From: an uncultured Rikenellaceae bacterium
GTDB taxonomy: Bacteria; Bacteroidota; Bacteroidia; Bacteroidales; Rikenellaceae
DNA: 64,000 nucleotides
NCBI GenBank assembly: GCA_944415565.1
Contig: CALYBQ010000013.1
Span: 207,370-271,369 of the forward strand
Direction: 5' to 3'
Both the position numbers and the translations under genes were made by a program. Below, in pieces: positions 9,737-19,004 of this stretch. Within the stretch, counting starts at the first letter, position 1. The number at the start of each line of letters is the position of its first letter. The notes under the pieces are model-generated. The model did not search any database. It saw only the letters and a program-made list of their open reading frames with translations, and was not told the origin of the DNA.

Positions 9737-12700
9737 ATGCAGAATAAAGGTGCACTCAAATTGCTGGTGATCCTATTGTTGATCGCCTCTGCATACCAGC
9801 TTTCGTTCACTCTCGTTACGCGTAACGTGGAGAAGAAGGCCGAAACGTATGCCTCCCAGTTCGCTCCAGAAGAGCGTAGTTTCAAGGAACAGTCCTACCT
9901 CGACTCCATGAGGAGCGAAGTGGTCTACAACCTCGGACTCGTAAAATACACTTACAAGCAGGTGAAGGAGAAAGAGGTGAACCTCGGACTCGACCTCAAG
10001 GGCGGTATGAACGTGATGCTCGAAATCGCCGTGGAAGACGTGGTGAAGGCCCTGTCGAACGACAACCAGTCGCCGGCTTTCAATCAGGCCCTCGCTCAGG
10101 CGAAAGAGTCGCAGAAAACGGGCGACGACTTCATCAACACGTTCGCGAGAGTTTATAACGAGATTTCGGGCGGTGTGCCTTTGGCAACGCTTTTCAATAC
10201 TCCCGAACTTAGGGACAAGATCAACCCCAACTCTTCGAACGAAGAGGTTATAAGGGTACTTCGCGAAGAGACCGACGGAGCTATCGCCAACTCGTTCAAC
10301 GTGCTCCGCAGCCGTATCGACCGTTTCGGCGTTACGCAGCCCAACATCCAGCGTATCGAAGGTACGGGACGTATCCTCGTGGAGCTTCCGGGCATCAAGG
10401 AGCCGGAACGTGTGCGTAAACTCCTTCAGGGAACGGCGTCGCTCGAATTCTGGATCACATACGGCAACGCAGAGGTGTATCCTTACCTCGTGCAGGCAAA
10501 CGACGTGGTACGTCAGGCTACGGCCGCTGCCGCAACCCAGACTCCGGTCGCAGAGACAGATTCTACTGCAAATGCGGGACAGGCTAACGAAGACGACGCT
10601 CTTTTGGCCGAGATTCGCGGGGCTAACGACACAATTCAGGCTGCTGCCGGAACCGGTGTGTCGGACCTCTTCTCTAAACTCATACCTTCGGCCGACCAGA
10701 TGAACGGTGTCTATCCGGGCGCGGTCGTGGGCCGTGCGAGGACTTACGATACGGTAGCCGTAAACGCTTACCTCAATCTTCCTCAGGTAAAGGCTCTCTT
10801 CCCGCGCGAACTCAAGTTCTGCTGGGGGGTTAAACCCACGGTCGATCCAGTATCGAAAATCGAAATCATTGAACTTTACGCAATCAGGGTGAATACCCGC
10901 GACGGTAAAGCGCCGCTCGACGGTAGCGCGGTAGTGAGCGCAAGTGGAGACTACGGCCACAACAAGACCAGCGCTGAGGTTTCTATGTCGATGAATACGG
11001 AAGGCGCACGCAAGTGGGCGAACCTCACCCGTGAGAACGTAGGTCGCGAAATAGCCATCGTGCTTGACGGATATGTATACTCCGCACCGACCGTAAACGG
11101 CGAGATCACCGGCGGTAGGTCGCAGATCACGGGTAACTTTACCCTCGAAGAGGCGAAAGACCTTGCCAACGTGCTCCGTTCGGGTAAGCTCCCGGCTCCG
11201 GCACGTATTGTTCAGGAGACTGTGGTAGGTCCGTCGCTCGGTCAGGAGTCGATCAATGCCAGCATGATTTCGTTCCTGCTCGCGTTCTTGCTCGTACTCG
11301 TCTACATGATACTCTTCTACAACAAGGCCGGTTGGGTGGCGAGCCTCGCGCTTATAACCAACCTTATATTGCTGTTCGGCGTGCTCGCATCGTTCGGGGC
11401 CGTGCTTACGCTGCCCGGTATCGCAGGTATCGTGCTGACTATGGGTATGGCGGTCGATGCCAACGTCATCATCTACGAACGTATCAAGGAGGAACTCCGT
11501 GCGGGTGCAGGTCTCAGTGTGGCTGTACAGAAAGGTTACAAGCATGCCATGTCGGCCATCATCGACGCCAACGTTACGACTATCATAGTAAGTATCGTGC
11601 TCTATGTGTTCGGTACGGGTCCGGTACAGGGCTTCGCTACAACGCTCTTCATCGGTATCATAACTTCGTTCTTCACCGCTATCTTCGTGACGAGGTTGTT
11701 GTTTGCCGGAATGCTCGATAAGGACAAGAAGATCTCGTTCTCGAACAAGTATACCGAGAACTTCCTCGCCAATACCAAATTTGACTTCCTCAAGGTGCGT
11801 AAGGTGACTTACGGTGTAGTACTCGGCCTGATCGTGGTATGCGTAATTTCGTTCTTCGGACGCGGAATGAACTTCGGTGTCGAATTTACCGGTGGCCGTA
11901 CATATGTTGTACGTTTCGACCGCAGCGTGACCGCAGACGAGGTGCGTTCGGGTATCTATGCTGCATTCGAAAATGCTCCCGGCGACGATGCCGAGAAGAG
12001 CGCCGAGGTCGTTCAGTTCGGTAATGCGGACCAGATGCGTATCGTGACTCAGTATAGGGTGGACGACGAGAGCGAAGAGGCCTCGGATGCCGTTGAGGCT
12101 CTGCTCTATCAGGCTCTCAGGCCGCTGTTCGCTAACGATCTGACTCAGGAAGAGTTCGAAACTACGGCTACGAACCCTTACGGTATCATATCGGCCGACA
12201 AGGTCGGCGCAAGCATCGCAAGCGAGACCGTACGCAACGCATTCATCGCCGTGTTCTTCGCACTCTTCGCGATAGGCGTATATGTGATAATCCGATTCAA
12301 GAAATGGCAGTGGGGTGTCGGCAGCGTGATCGCACTCGCTTCGGACTCGTTCCTCACGATAGGCTTGTTCTCGTTGCTTTGGGGAATACTGCCGTTCACG
12401 ATGGAGGTCAATCAGGCGTTCATTGCCGCTATTCTGACAATTATCGGTTACTCGATCAACGACAAGGTGGTCATCTTCGACCGTATTCGCGAATACACCA
12501 CCTTGTTCCCGAAACGCAGGCCGTATGAGAACATCAATAACGCTATCAACAGTACGTTGTCGCGTACGATCAATACGTCGGGAACCACGTTCGTTACGCT
12601 GTTGGCGATATTCCTCTTCGGCGGCGAAGTGATCCGTGGCTTCGTGTTCGCACTGCTCTTCGGTGTGTTCATATGTACACTCTCGTCGATCTTCATCGCT

Positions 12701-12766
12701 ACTCCGATCGCTTACGACCTTCTGAGCAAGAAGGATAAGGAACAGGAGCAGCCTAAGAAAAAATAA
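9737..12766 (+). CDS. secDF: Protein translocase SecDF, fused
   Basis: SecD and SecF are joined in one 1009-residue chain, as is usual in Bacteroidota. The complex uses the proton gradient to pull secreted proteins through SecYEG. The N-terminal membrane helix (residues 6-25) is followed by LGLDLKGGMNVML (83-95, SecD D1-like motif) and the large periplasmic part. A run of helices begins near residue 515, with GIVLTMGMAVDANVIIYERIKEEL. The SecF half starts near 688 and carries RGMNFGVEFTGG; a second helix set has SINDKVVIFDRIRE. A low-complexity Ala/Thr/Glu segment near 255-295 is probably a flexible periplasmic insertion. The C-terminus is lysine-rich (KKDKEQEQPKKK). It is a single gene with its own promoter and terminator; secA lies elsewhere in the window. 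Confidence 0.96.
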   Translation: MQNKGALKLLVILLLIASAYQLSFTLVTRNVEKKAETYASQFAPEERSFKEQSYLDSMRSEVVYNLGLVKYTYKQVKEKEVNLGLDLKGGMNVMLEIAVEDVVKALSNDNQSPAFNQALAQAKESQKTGDDFINTFARVYNEISGGVPLATLFNTPELRDKINPNSSNEEVIRVLREETDGAIANSFNVLRSRIDRFGVTQPNIQRIEGTGRILVELPGIKEPERVRKLLQGTASLEFWITYGNAEVYPYLVQANDVVRQATAAAATQTPVAETDSTANAGQANEDDALLAEIRGANDTIQAAAGTGVSDLFSKLIPSADQMNGVYPGAVVGRARTYDTVAVNAYLNLPQVKALFPRELKFCWGVKPTVDPVSKIEIIELYAIRVNTRDGKAPLDGSAVVSASGDYGHNKTSAEVSMSMNTEGARKWANLTRENVGREIAIVLDGYVYSAPTVNGEITGGRSQITGNFTLEEAKDLANVLRSGKLPAPARIVQETVVGPSLGQESINASMISFLLAFLLVLVYMILFYNKAGWVASLALITNLILLFGVLASFGAVLTLPGIAGIVLTMGMAVDANVIIYERIKEELRAGAGLSVAVQKGYKHAMSAIIDANVTTIIVSIVLYVFGTGPVQGFATTLFIGIITSFFTAIFVTRLLFAGMLDKDKKISFSNKYTENFLANTKFDFLKVRKVTYGVVLGLIVVCVISFFGRGMNFGVEFTGGRTYVVRFDRSVTADEVRSGIYAAFENAPGDDAEKSAEVVQFGNADQMRIVTQYRVDDESEEASDAVEALLYQALRPLFANDLTQEEFETTATNPYGIISADKVGASIASETVRNAFIAVFFALFAIGVYVIIRFKKWQWGVGSVIALASDSFLTIGLFSLLWGILPFTMEVNQAFIAAILTIIGYSINDKVVIFDRIREYTTLFPKRRPYENINNAINSTLSRTINTSGTTFVTLLAIFLFGGEVIRGFVFALLFGVFICTLSSIFIATPIAYDLLSKKDKEQEQPKKK

Positions 12767-12790
12767 CAGGCCGTAATCGGTCGGAAAACA

Positions 12791-12820
12791 AGGCGGGCGT
12801 AATGTCCGCCTCGTTTCGTT
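12791..12820 (+). terminator. Terminator of secDF
   Basis: AGGCGGGC (12791-12798) pairs with GTCCGCCT (12804-12811), with one G-T pair and a 5-base loop, followed by CGTTTCGTTT. It starts 24 bases after the stop. Confidence 0.7.
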
Positions 12821-12884
12821 TCACACGGCGCAGGGTTTTCCGCAATAGTTTTTGTGAGGGGCTAAAAAGTTGGCCTGCGGAATA

Positions 12885-12913
12885 TTGCATGTGCGTAGAA
12901 TTATTTATCTTTG
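12885..12913 (+). promoter_or_regulatory. Promoter of lysS
   Basis: TTG (12885-12887), an 18-base spacer and a perfect TATCTTTG (12906-12913). The lysS ATG follows 22 bases later. Confidence 0.65.
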
Positions 12914-12935
12914 CATTCTTGAAAACACAATCATT

Positions 12936-14657
12936 ATGAGCATACAGGAATTCAGCGAACAGGAACTCCTCAGGCGCGAGTCGCTCGCGAAACTCCGCGA
13001 ACTGGGCATAGACCCCTATCCGGCGGCAATGTTCCCCGTAAACGCTACGTCGGCAGAGATTGCTGCGGGCTACGATGCGGAAAAAGGCAACTTCGCCGAT
13101 GTCGTGATAGCCGGTCGTATGATGAGCCGCCGTATCATGGGCAGTGCCTCTTTCTTCGAACTTCAGGACAACACCGGCCGCATACAGATATATGTCAAGC
13201 GCGACGATATATGTACGGGCGAGGACAAGACGATGTACAATACCGTGTTCAAGAAGTTGTTGGATATAGGTGACTTCGTCGGGATCAAGGGGTTCGCTTT
13301 CATAACCAATACCGGAGAGCTTTCGGTACACGCTAAGGAACTGGTCGTGCTCAGCAAATCGTTGCGCCCGCTGCCAATCGTCAAGGAAAAGGACGGGCAG
13401 GTGTACGACGCATTCACTGATCCGGAGGTGCGCTACCGTCAGCGGTATGTCGATTTGGTCGTGAACCCGCATGTGCGCGATACATTCGTAAAACGCGCGA
13501 AGGTTATATCCACCATGCGCCGCTTCTTCGATTCGCACGGGTATCTCGAAGTGGAGACTCCTATACTCCAGCCCATACCGGGAGGGGCCGCCGCGAGGCC
13601 TTTCATCACGCATCACAATACGCTCGATACGGACCTTTATCTGCGTATCGCCAACGAGCTTTACCTGAAAAGGCTTATCGTGGGCGGTTACGACGGCGTG
13701 TACGAGTTCGCCAAGGACTTCCGAAACGAGGGTATGGACCGCACGCATAATCCGGAGTTCACCGTGATGGAGATATATGTGGCCTACAAGGACTACTTTT
13801 GGATGATGGACTTCACCGAGGAGATGCTCGAACAGGTCTGCCTTGCCGTCAACGGAACGACCGAAGTGAAGGTTTGGGGCAATGACGTGAGTTTCAAGCG
13901 TCCGTTCCGCCGCCTTTCGATGACCGATGCGATCAAGGATAAGACGGGATTCGACATAACGGGCAAGACCGAGGACGAGATACGTGCCAAATGCGTGGAA
14001 CTGAAGGTGGAGATAGACGACACTATGGGCAAGGGCAAGCTCATAGACGCCATATTCGGGGCGTTCTGCGAGGCCGACCTCATCCAGCCTACGTTCATCA
14101 CCGACTACCCGATAGAGATGTCGCCGCTGTGCAAGCGCCATCGCGACAATCCGGAGCTTACGGAGCGTTTCGAACTGTTCGTGAACGGTAAGGAGCTTTG
14201 TAACGCTTACTCGGAACTCAACGACCCCATCGACCAGTTGGAGCGTTTCCAAGAGCAGCTTCGTTTGAGCGAGAAGGGGGACGACGAGGCCATGTTCATA
14301 GATATGGACTTCGTGCGCGCACTCGAATACGGTATGCCGACATGTTCGGGCATGGGTATGGGTATCGACCGCCTCACGATGTTCATGACGGATAACTCGT
14401 CGATACAAGACGTGCTTTTCTTCCCGCAGATGAGGCCGGAGAAGAACGCCTTGAAAGATTCCGACGAGAAGTTCGTGGAGAAAGGAGTGCCCGCAGAGTG
14501 GATTCCGGTGCTGCGTAAGATGAGTTTCAATACGATAGAGGCGCTGCGTAAGATTGCTCCGGGTAAACTGCACAACGACCTGTGCGGCTTCAACAAGAAG
14601 AACAAGCTGGGCTTGCAGAACCCGTCGCAGGACGAGGTGAAGGTCTGGGTCGAGTAA
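12936..14657 (+). CDS. lysS: Lysine--tRNA ligase, class II
   Basis: This 573-residue enzyme charges tRNA-Lys. An N-terminal OB-fold anticodon domain (about residues 60-160, with [25 protein letters not shown]) precedes the class II catalytic core: motif 1 near [24 protein letters not shown], motif 2 near [15 protein letters not shown], and motif 3 [13 protein letters not shown]-terminal extension of about 60 residues after motif 3, with a helix-hairpin-like [18 protein letters not shown], is present in Bacteroidota enzymes as far as I recall. The start is the ATG at 12936 ([20 protein letters not shown]), placed just behind the promoter; an upstream in-frame start would lie before the transcription start. 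tpiA follows 32 bases later, probably co-transcribed. Confidence 0.97.
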   Translation: MSIQEFSEQELLRRESLAKLRELGIDPYPAAMFPVNATSAEIAAGYDAEKGNFADVVIAGRMMSRRIMGSASFFELQDNTGRIQIYVKRDDICTGEDKTMYNTVFKKLLDIGDFVGIKGFAFITNTGELSVHAKELVVLSKSLRPLPIVKEKDGQVYDAFTDPEVRYRQRYVDLVVNPHVRDTFVKRAKVISTMRRFFDSHGYLEVETPILQPIPGGAAARPFITHHNTLDTDLYLRIANELYLKRLIVGGYDGVYEFAKDFRNEGMDRTHNPEFTVMEIYVAYKDYFWMMDFTEEMLEQVCLAVNGTTEVKVWGNDVSFKRPFRRLSMTDAIKDKTGFDITGKTEDEIRAKCVELKVEIDDTMGKGKLIDAIFGAFCEADLIQPTFITDYPIEMSPLCKRHRDNPELTERFELFVNGKELCNAYSELNDPIDQLERFQEQLRLSEKGDDEAMFIDMDFVRALEYGMPTCSGMGMGIDRLTMFMTDNSSIQDVLFFPQMRPEKNALKDSDEKFVEKGVPAEWIPVLRKMSFNTIEALRKIAPGKLHNDLCGFNKKNKLGLQNPSQDEVKVWVE

Positions 14658-14689
14658 ATTTGAAAATCTAAACCAAAACAGAGATAGAA

Positions 14690-15442
14690 ATGAGAAAGAA
14701 AATTGTTGCAGGTAACTGGAAAATGAACACTACTCCCGTAGAAGGCGTAGAGCTTGCGAAAGGTATCGTAGCCGGAATGAGGAACGTTGACAAAGCGGTT
14801 AACTTCATCATCGCTCCGCCTTTCACCCACCTCTCGGAAGTTGTGAAGGTTACTCGCGGTACCGGCATCGCCGTATCGGCACAGAACTGCGCGGCAGAGG
14901 CTAAGGGTGCGTATACAGGCGAGGTTTCGGCAGCCATGATAGCATCGCTCGGCGTGGAATACGTGATCCTCGGACACAGCGAACGCCGCCAGTACTACGG
15001 CGAAACCAGCGAAACGCTCAACAAGAAGATGGTTCAGGTGTTCGCGAACAACCTTCAGCCTATATATTGCATCGGCGAAATGCTCGAAGAACGCGAAGCC
15101 GGCAAACATTTCGACGTGGTGAAACAGCAGCTCGAAGAGGTTGTGTTCAACCTCGAACCTGCACAGTTCGAAAAGACCGTGATCGCTTACGAACCGGTAT
15201 GGGCTATCGGTACTGGCAAGACTGCAACGGCAGATCAGGCTCAGGAGATGCACGCATTCATCCGTGAGACTCTGAAAAGCAAATTCGGAGAACTCGCAGA
15301 GCAGACCGTAATACTTTACGGCGGAAGCGCGAAACCGGACAACGCTAAGGAACTCTTCTCGAAAGCCGACGTTGACGGCGGACTTATCGGAGGTGCAGCT
15401 CTGAAAGCGGCTGATTTCATCGCTATCGGTCAGAGCTACTAA
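14690..15442 (+). CDS. tpiA: Triose-phosphate isomerase
   Basis: A 250-residue TIM-barrel enzyme that interconverts dihydroxyacetone phosphate and glyceraldehyde 3-phosphate in glycolysis and gluconeogenesis. The active site is complete: Asn9 and Lys11 in AGNWKMN, His96 in ILGHSERR, and Glu168 in the signature AYEPVWAIGTGKTAT. The phosphate-binding loop is seen as LYGGSAKPDN and GGLIGGAAL. It follows lysS after 32 bases with no terminator or clear promoter between, so the two are probably one transcript, although their functions are unrelated. A strong hairpin closes the unit. Confidence 0.98.
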   Translation: MRKKIVAGNWKMNTTPVEGVELAKGIVAGMRNVDKAVNFIIAPPFTHLSEVVKVTRGTGIAVSAQNCAAEAKGAYTGEVSAAMIASLGVEYVILGHSERRQYYGETSETLNKKMVQVFANNLQPIYCIGEMLEEREAGKHFDVVKQQLEEVVFNLEPAQFEKTVIAYEPVWAIGTGKTATADQAQEMHAFIRETLKSKFGELAEQTVILYGGSAKPDNAKELFSKADVDGGLIGGAALKAADFIAIGQSY

Positions 15443-15460
15443 TATAGCCGAATTTATATA

Positions 15461-15499
15461 AGATGTGGGCTGGAAATATTCCGGCCCACATCTATTGTT
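15461..15499 (+). terminator. Terminator of lysS-tpiA
   Basis: A 15-bp stem (15461-15475 with 15479-15493, one G-T pair) around an ATA loop, 18 bases after the tpiA stop, followed by ATTGTTT. Confidence 0.85.
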
Positions 15500-15931
15500 T
15501 ATATGCTGTTGGTTATATGGTTGTCATTTCGGGAGTAATTCGGTAGTCGCGAGTTCGTGGTTTTGTTTCAGGATATGTGCGGTTGTGCATTGGCTGGTGA
15601 TATATGCTGACTTTCATAACGGTGCAGACTGTGTGGCATTGGCAAGAGCAGGGAGTGCGTAAGGGAATGGGGCCTGTCTTGGGCTTGTGTCGGATGTATG
15701 ATTGTCTTTTTTGCGTTTGCCCGGCGGATGTAAGGTGGGTGGTGAGTGTGTGGAAGGCTTAGCATAATGGTTTTGGGGCGACACGTATTTGGACGAGACG
15801 GTTTCGTTGTATGGTCTTGATGTTCAGAGGGCATATTGGTGCAGTATCATTTGTCCGGCATGTCGGGACGGTCGGCAAAGCCAAATTGTCCTTAAACAGC
15901 AAACCGATAGCATAATCTGGCAGGTATGATA
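15500..15931. other. Intergenic region without recognisable genes
   Basis: About 430 bases between two facing terminators. The + strand is strikingly G/T-rich. Short open frames exist on both strands, but none has a plausible start, domain or promoter. No tRNA fold was seen. Confidence 0.5.
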
Positions 15932-15966
15932 AATGACGCCGGGCAGTAATCAATACTGCCCGGCGT
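15932..15966 (-). terminator. Terminator of the ABC exporter gene
   Basis: ACGCCGGGCAGTA (15936-15948) pairs exactly with 15954-15966 around a 5-base loop. Read on the minus strand it is followed by CATTTAT. It lies 22 bases after the ABC gene stop. Confidence 0.8.
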
Positions 15967-15988
15967 TATGCTTTGAAGCTCGGAAAGG

Positions 15989-17821
15989 TTAGGCCATATG
16001 CTGCATTTCGACCAGCTTGCTGTATAGACCTTTCTTCTTTGTGAGCTCTTCGTGAGTACCTTGCTCCACTATGTGGCCTTCGTCTATGACGTAGATGACG
16101 TCGGCATTGTATATCGTACTGAGACGGTGGGCGATGACGATAGAGGTACGGCCCCTGAGCAGCGAATCGAGCGCGTCCTGTACCAACTTTTCGCTTTCGG
16201 TGTCGAGTGCCGAAGTAGCCTCGTCCAATATCAGTATGTCGGGGTTCTTGAGGACGGCACGGGCGATACTGAGCCTCTGGCGCTGTCCGCCTGAGAGTTT
16301 CATTCCCCGGTCGCCGATATTTGTTTGGTATCCGTTGTCGGTAGCAATGATGAAGTCGTGTGCGTTGGCTACTTTGGCCGCTGCTATGATCTCCTCCATC
16401 GTGGCGTTGCGCTTGCCCATCCTGAGGTTGTTCTCGATGGTGTCGTTGAACAGTATCGTGTCCTGAGAAACGACGCCGATGTTGGCTCGCAGCGACTCCT
16501 GAGTGTAATCCTTTATGTCGTGTCCGTCTACGATTATCTCTCCGGCAGTCACGTCGTGGAAACGAGGAATGAGGTCGGATATGGTGGACTTGCCTCCGCC
16601 GGAAGGGCCTACGAGCGCTACGGTCTGGCCTTTCTTCACGGTCATGTCTATGCCGCATATCACTTCGCGGGTATCGTAAGAGAAACGAACGTTGCGGAAT
16701 TCGATGTCGTCGTTGAATTTTTCGAGAACCTTGGCGTCCGGTTTGTCCAGCACGGTGCTTCTCGTGTCGAGCAGCCCGAGTACGCGTTCACCGGCGGCTA
16801 TACCTTGGTTGATGGTCGAGAAAGCATCGACGAACGAACGCAGAGGTCTCGTTATCTGCGAGAATATACCCAGATAGGCTATGAATTCGCCGGGATCCAT
16901 GGAGCCTTCGATAGTCAGTTTGCCGCCCATGAGCAATAGTACGCACATGGCCGTGATGCCGAGAAATTCGCTGGTCGGCCCTGCGAGCTGCTGGCGTTTT
17001 GCCATCGAACGCTGTATCTTCGAGTATTTCCTGTTGATGCCGAAAAACTTGTCCTTTATCCAGTCTATGGCGTTGTATGCCTTGATGATCTTGATGCCGC
17101 CGAGCGATTCGTCGAGCGTGCTTACCATCTCGGCATATGTCTGCTGTCCGGCCGCGGCTTTGTGGCGGAGTTTCTTGACGATGCTGCCTATGACCAGTGC
17201 CACGACGGGGAGGAACAGTGCCGAGAACACGGTCATCTTCCACGATATGAGCACCATGCTTCCCAGCATGAAAAGTATCATGAACGGGTCGCGGAAGACC
17301 ACCTGAAGCGTGTTGGTTATGCAGAACTGCACTACCTGTACATCCGACGTTATCTTGGCCATGATGTCGCCCTTGCGTGAGTTGTTGAAATATCCCACGT
17401 TGAGGTCCATAACCTTGTCGTACACGTCGTTACGCAACCTCATCAGCGTTTGTATCTTCATGTTCTCGATGATGCGCGAACTCATGTAGCGGAAGAAGTT
17501 GCTCAGAAGCGATGCCACGATGAGCACGATGGATAGCAACATCAACGCGTGCAATACGTTGACGTTGTCGCCGTACATCTCGTACATCTTGTAGTTGAGC
17601 ATCTGCTTGAAGTACTGCATGATGTCGAATCCCTCCAGTACCGGCATCTGCGTTACTGGCTCGGATGCCTCCTCGGTGTTGAACAAAAAGTTGAGGATAG
17701 GGGCTATCAGCATGAAGTTGATGACGTAGAACAACGAGTGCAGCAATGTGCATATAGCGTAGGGGACAGCATATCGGGCGATGGGCTTTGCATATCCCAT
17801 CAAACGCCAGTATATCTTCAT
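15989..17821 (-). CDS. ABC exporter, MsbA-like, fused membrane and ATPase domains
   Basis: A 610-residue half-transporter. Six membrane helices (about residues 15-340) contain an unusually long first periplasmic loop near 45-85. The ATPase domain has Walker A GPSGGGKST (about 404-412), signature LSGGQRQRL (about 506-514) and Walker B ILILDEATSALD (about 528-539), followed by the H-loop IVIAHRLSTI. It works as a homodimer in the inner membrane. The layout is that of MsbA and multidrug/lipid exporters; in Bacteroidota such genes are the usual candidates for the lipid A-core flippase, but the substrate cannot be read from sequence. Transcribed away from trpS, with about 90 bases between the starts. 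Confidence 0.9.
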   Translation of the reverse strand: MKIYWRLMGYAKPIARYAVPYAICTLLHSLFYVINFMLIAPILNFLFNTEEASEPVTQMPVLEGFDIMQYFKQMLNYKMYEMYGDNVNVLHALMLLSIVLIVASLLSNFFRYMSSRIIENMKIQTLMRLRNDVYDKVMDLNVGYFNNSRKGDIMAKITSDVQVVQFCITNTLQVVFRDPFMILFMLGSMVLISWKMTVFSALFLPVVALVIGSIVKKLRHKAAAGQQTYAEMVSTLDESLGGIKIIKAYNAIDWIKDKFFGINRKYSKIQRSMAKRQQLAGPTSEFLGITAMCVLLLMGGKLTIEGSMDPGEFIAYLGIFSQITRPLRSFVDAFSTINQGIAAGERVLGLLDTRSTVLDKPDAKVLEKFNDDIEFRNVRFSYDTREVICGIDMTVKKGQTVALVGPSGGGKSTISDLIPRFHDVTAGEIIVDGHDIKDYTQESLRANIGVVSQDTILFNDTIENNLRMGKRNATMEEIIAAAKVANAHDFIIATDNGYQTNIGDRGMKLSGGQRQRLSIARAVLKNPDILILDEATSALDTESEKLVQDALDSLLRGRTSIVIAHRLSTIYNADVIYVIDEGHIVEQGTHEELTKKKGLYSKLVEMQHMA

Positions 17822-17849
17822 TTTGTCGTGGGTCTGAATTATTCTTCGG

Positions 17850-17857
17850 CAAATTTA
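17850..17857 (-). promoter_or_regulatory. -7 box of the ABC exporter promoter
   Basis: TAAATTTG on the minus strand, a full match to TAnnTTTG, 28 bases before the ABC exporter ATG. No clear TTTG at -33. Confidence 0.5.
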
Positions 17858-17878
17858 CTTTATTTTTTTAATTATGCC

Positions 17879-17886
17879 TACTTTTG
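17879..17886 (+). promoter_or_regulatory. -7 box of the trpS promoter
   Basis: TACTTTTG, a full match to TAnnTTTG, 28 bases before the trpS ATG. The upstream sequence is a T-rich tract instead of a clear TTTG. Confidence 0.55.
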
Positions 17887-17914
17887 CACTTCGAATACAA
17901 ACATTAGAGAATAT

Positions 17915-18904
17915 ATGGACACAGTATTGAGTGGTATCAGGCCGACGGGGCGGCTCCATCTCGGAAACTATTTCGGAGCGTTGAAGAATTTCGTTAAGAT
18001 GCAGCACGAGAACAGGTGCTTCTTCTTCATCGCCGACTACCATTCGCTGACGACGCACCCCGATCCGGTGCACCTGCACGATAACGTTCGCAACGCGCTT
18101 TCGGAGTATCTCGCGGCAGGACTCGATCCCGAAGTGGCCACCATATATATACAGAGCGATGTTCCGCAGGTGGCCGAACTGTCGCTGTTGCTCAGCATGC
18201 ACGCTTATGTGGGCGAGCTGGAGCGTACAGCTTCGTTCAAGGACAAGATACGCAAGCATCCGGACAATATAAACGCAGGGCTGCTCAATTACCCGGTTCT
18301 GATGGCTGCCGACATACTTTTGCATCGTGCGAAGTACGTCCCGGTTGGAAAGGACCAAGAGCAACACCTCGAAATGACGCGCCGTTTCGCACGCCGTTTC
18401 AACCAGATATACAACGTGGATTTCCTGCCTGAGAGCGAACCTTATAACTTCGGTCATGAACTCATTAAGATTCCGGGGCTCGACGGTAACGGCAAGATGG
18501 GCAAGAGCGAGGGGAACGGCATATTCCTCGCCGATACGGACGATGCGATACGCAAGAAGGTGATGCGTGCCGTTACGGACAGCGGTCCTACCGTTCCGAA
18601 CCAGCAGATGCCGGAACCTATCGCCAACATCTTCACCATCATGAAGGTGGTGTCGTCGGCCGATACCTACGACCATTTCCTTGCGGCTTACAACGATTGT
18701 TCGATTCGTTACGGCGACCTGAAGAAGCAACTCGCAGAGGATATAATACAGGTGGTCGCACCGATACGCGCGCGCATAGAGGATATACGCTCGAACGAGG
18801 CGTACCTGCACAAGGTCGTTACGGAGGGGGCCGAACGTGCGCGTGCAAGCGCCGACGCTACCATCAAGGGAGTGCGCGAGATAATGGGCATCAAGCCTTT
18901 TTAA
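17915..18904 (+). CDS. trpS: Tryptophan--tRNA ligase
   Basis: A class I synthetase of 329 residues that charges tRNA-Trp. The N-terminus MDTVLSGIRPTGRLHLGN contains the HIGH-type motif HLGN (residues 15-18), and the KMSKS loop is KMGKS (194-198) within GNGKMGKSEGN. SGIRPTG and MAADILLHRAKYVPVGKDQEQHLEMTR are characteristic of the tryptophan enzyme. The frame remains open upstream, but those codons precede the promoter, so ATG 17915 is the start. It is divergent from the ABC exporter. The gene ends about 100 bases before the ClC gene, with a weak hairpin between them. Confidence 0.97.
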   Translation: MDTVLSGIRPTGRLHLGNYFGALKNFVKMQHENRCFFFIADYHSLTTHPDPVHLHDNVRNALSEYLAAGLDPEVATIYIQSDVPQVAELSLLLSMHAYVGELERTASFKDKIRKHPDNINAGLLNYPVLMAADILLHRAKYVPVGKDQEQHLEMTRRFARRFNQIYNVDFLPESEPYNFGHELIKIPGLDGNGKMGKSEGNGIFLADTDDAIRKKVMRAVTDSGPTVPNQQMPEPIANIFTIMKVVSSADTYDHFLAAYNDCSIRYGDLKKQLAEDIIQVVAPIRARIEDIRSNEAYLHKVVTEGAERARASADATIKGVREIMGIKPF

Positions 18905-18915
18905 GGTAGTTTGCC

Positions 18916-18949
18916 CGACGGCCGTGCGGCGATGACGGCGGTCGTTTCC
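18916..18949 (+). terminator. Possible weak terminator of trpS
   Basis: CGACGGCCG (18916-18924) and CGGCGGTCG (18936-18944) form 8 of 9 pairs, followed by TTTCC. The single mismatch and short T-run make this uncertain. Confidence 0.35.
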
Positions 18950-19004
18950 GGTTTCTCATTTCCGTTGCTGGGAATGCGGGCGAATGGTGCGGTGATAGTA
19001 TGGT

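Noticed and set aside
9773..11545. A 590-codon minus-strand frame opposite secDF, and similar frames opposite lysS, nadB, prmA and the GH115 gene
   Set aside because: All are mirror frames of strongly biased coding sequence with His/Arg/Leu-rich products and no recognisable domains.
15500..15931. Short frames (60-90 codons) in the gap after tpiA
   Set aside because: No promoter, no conserved motif, and the frames cross facing terminators.
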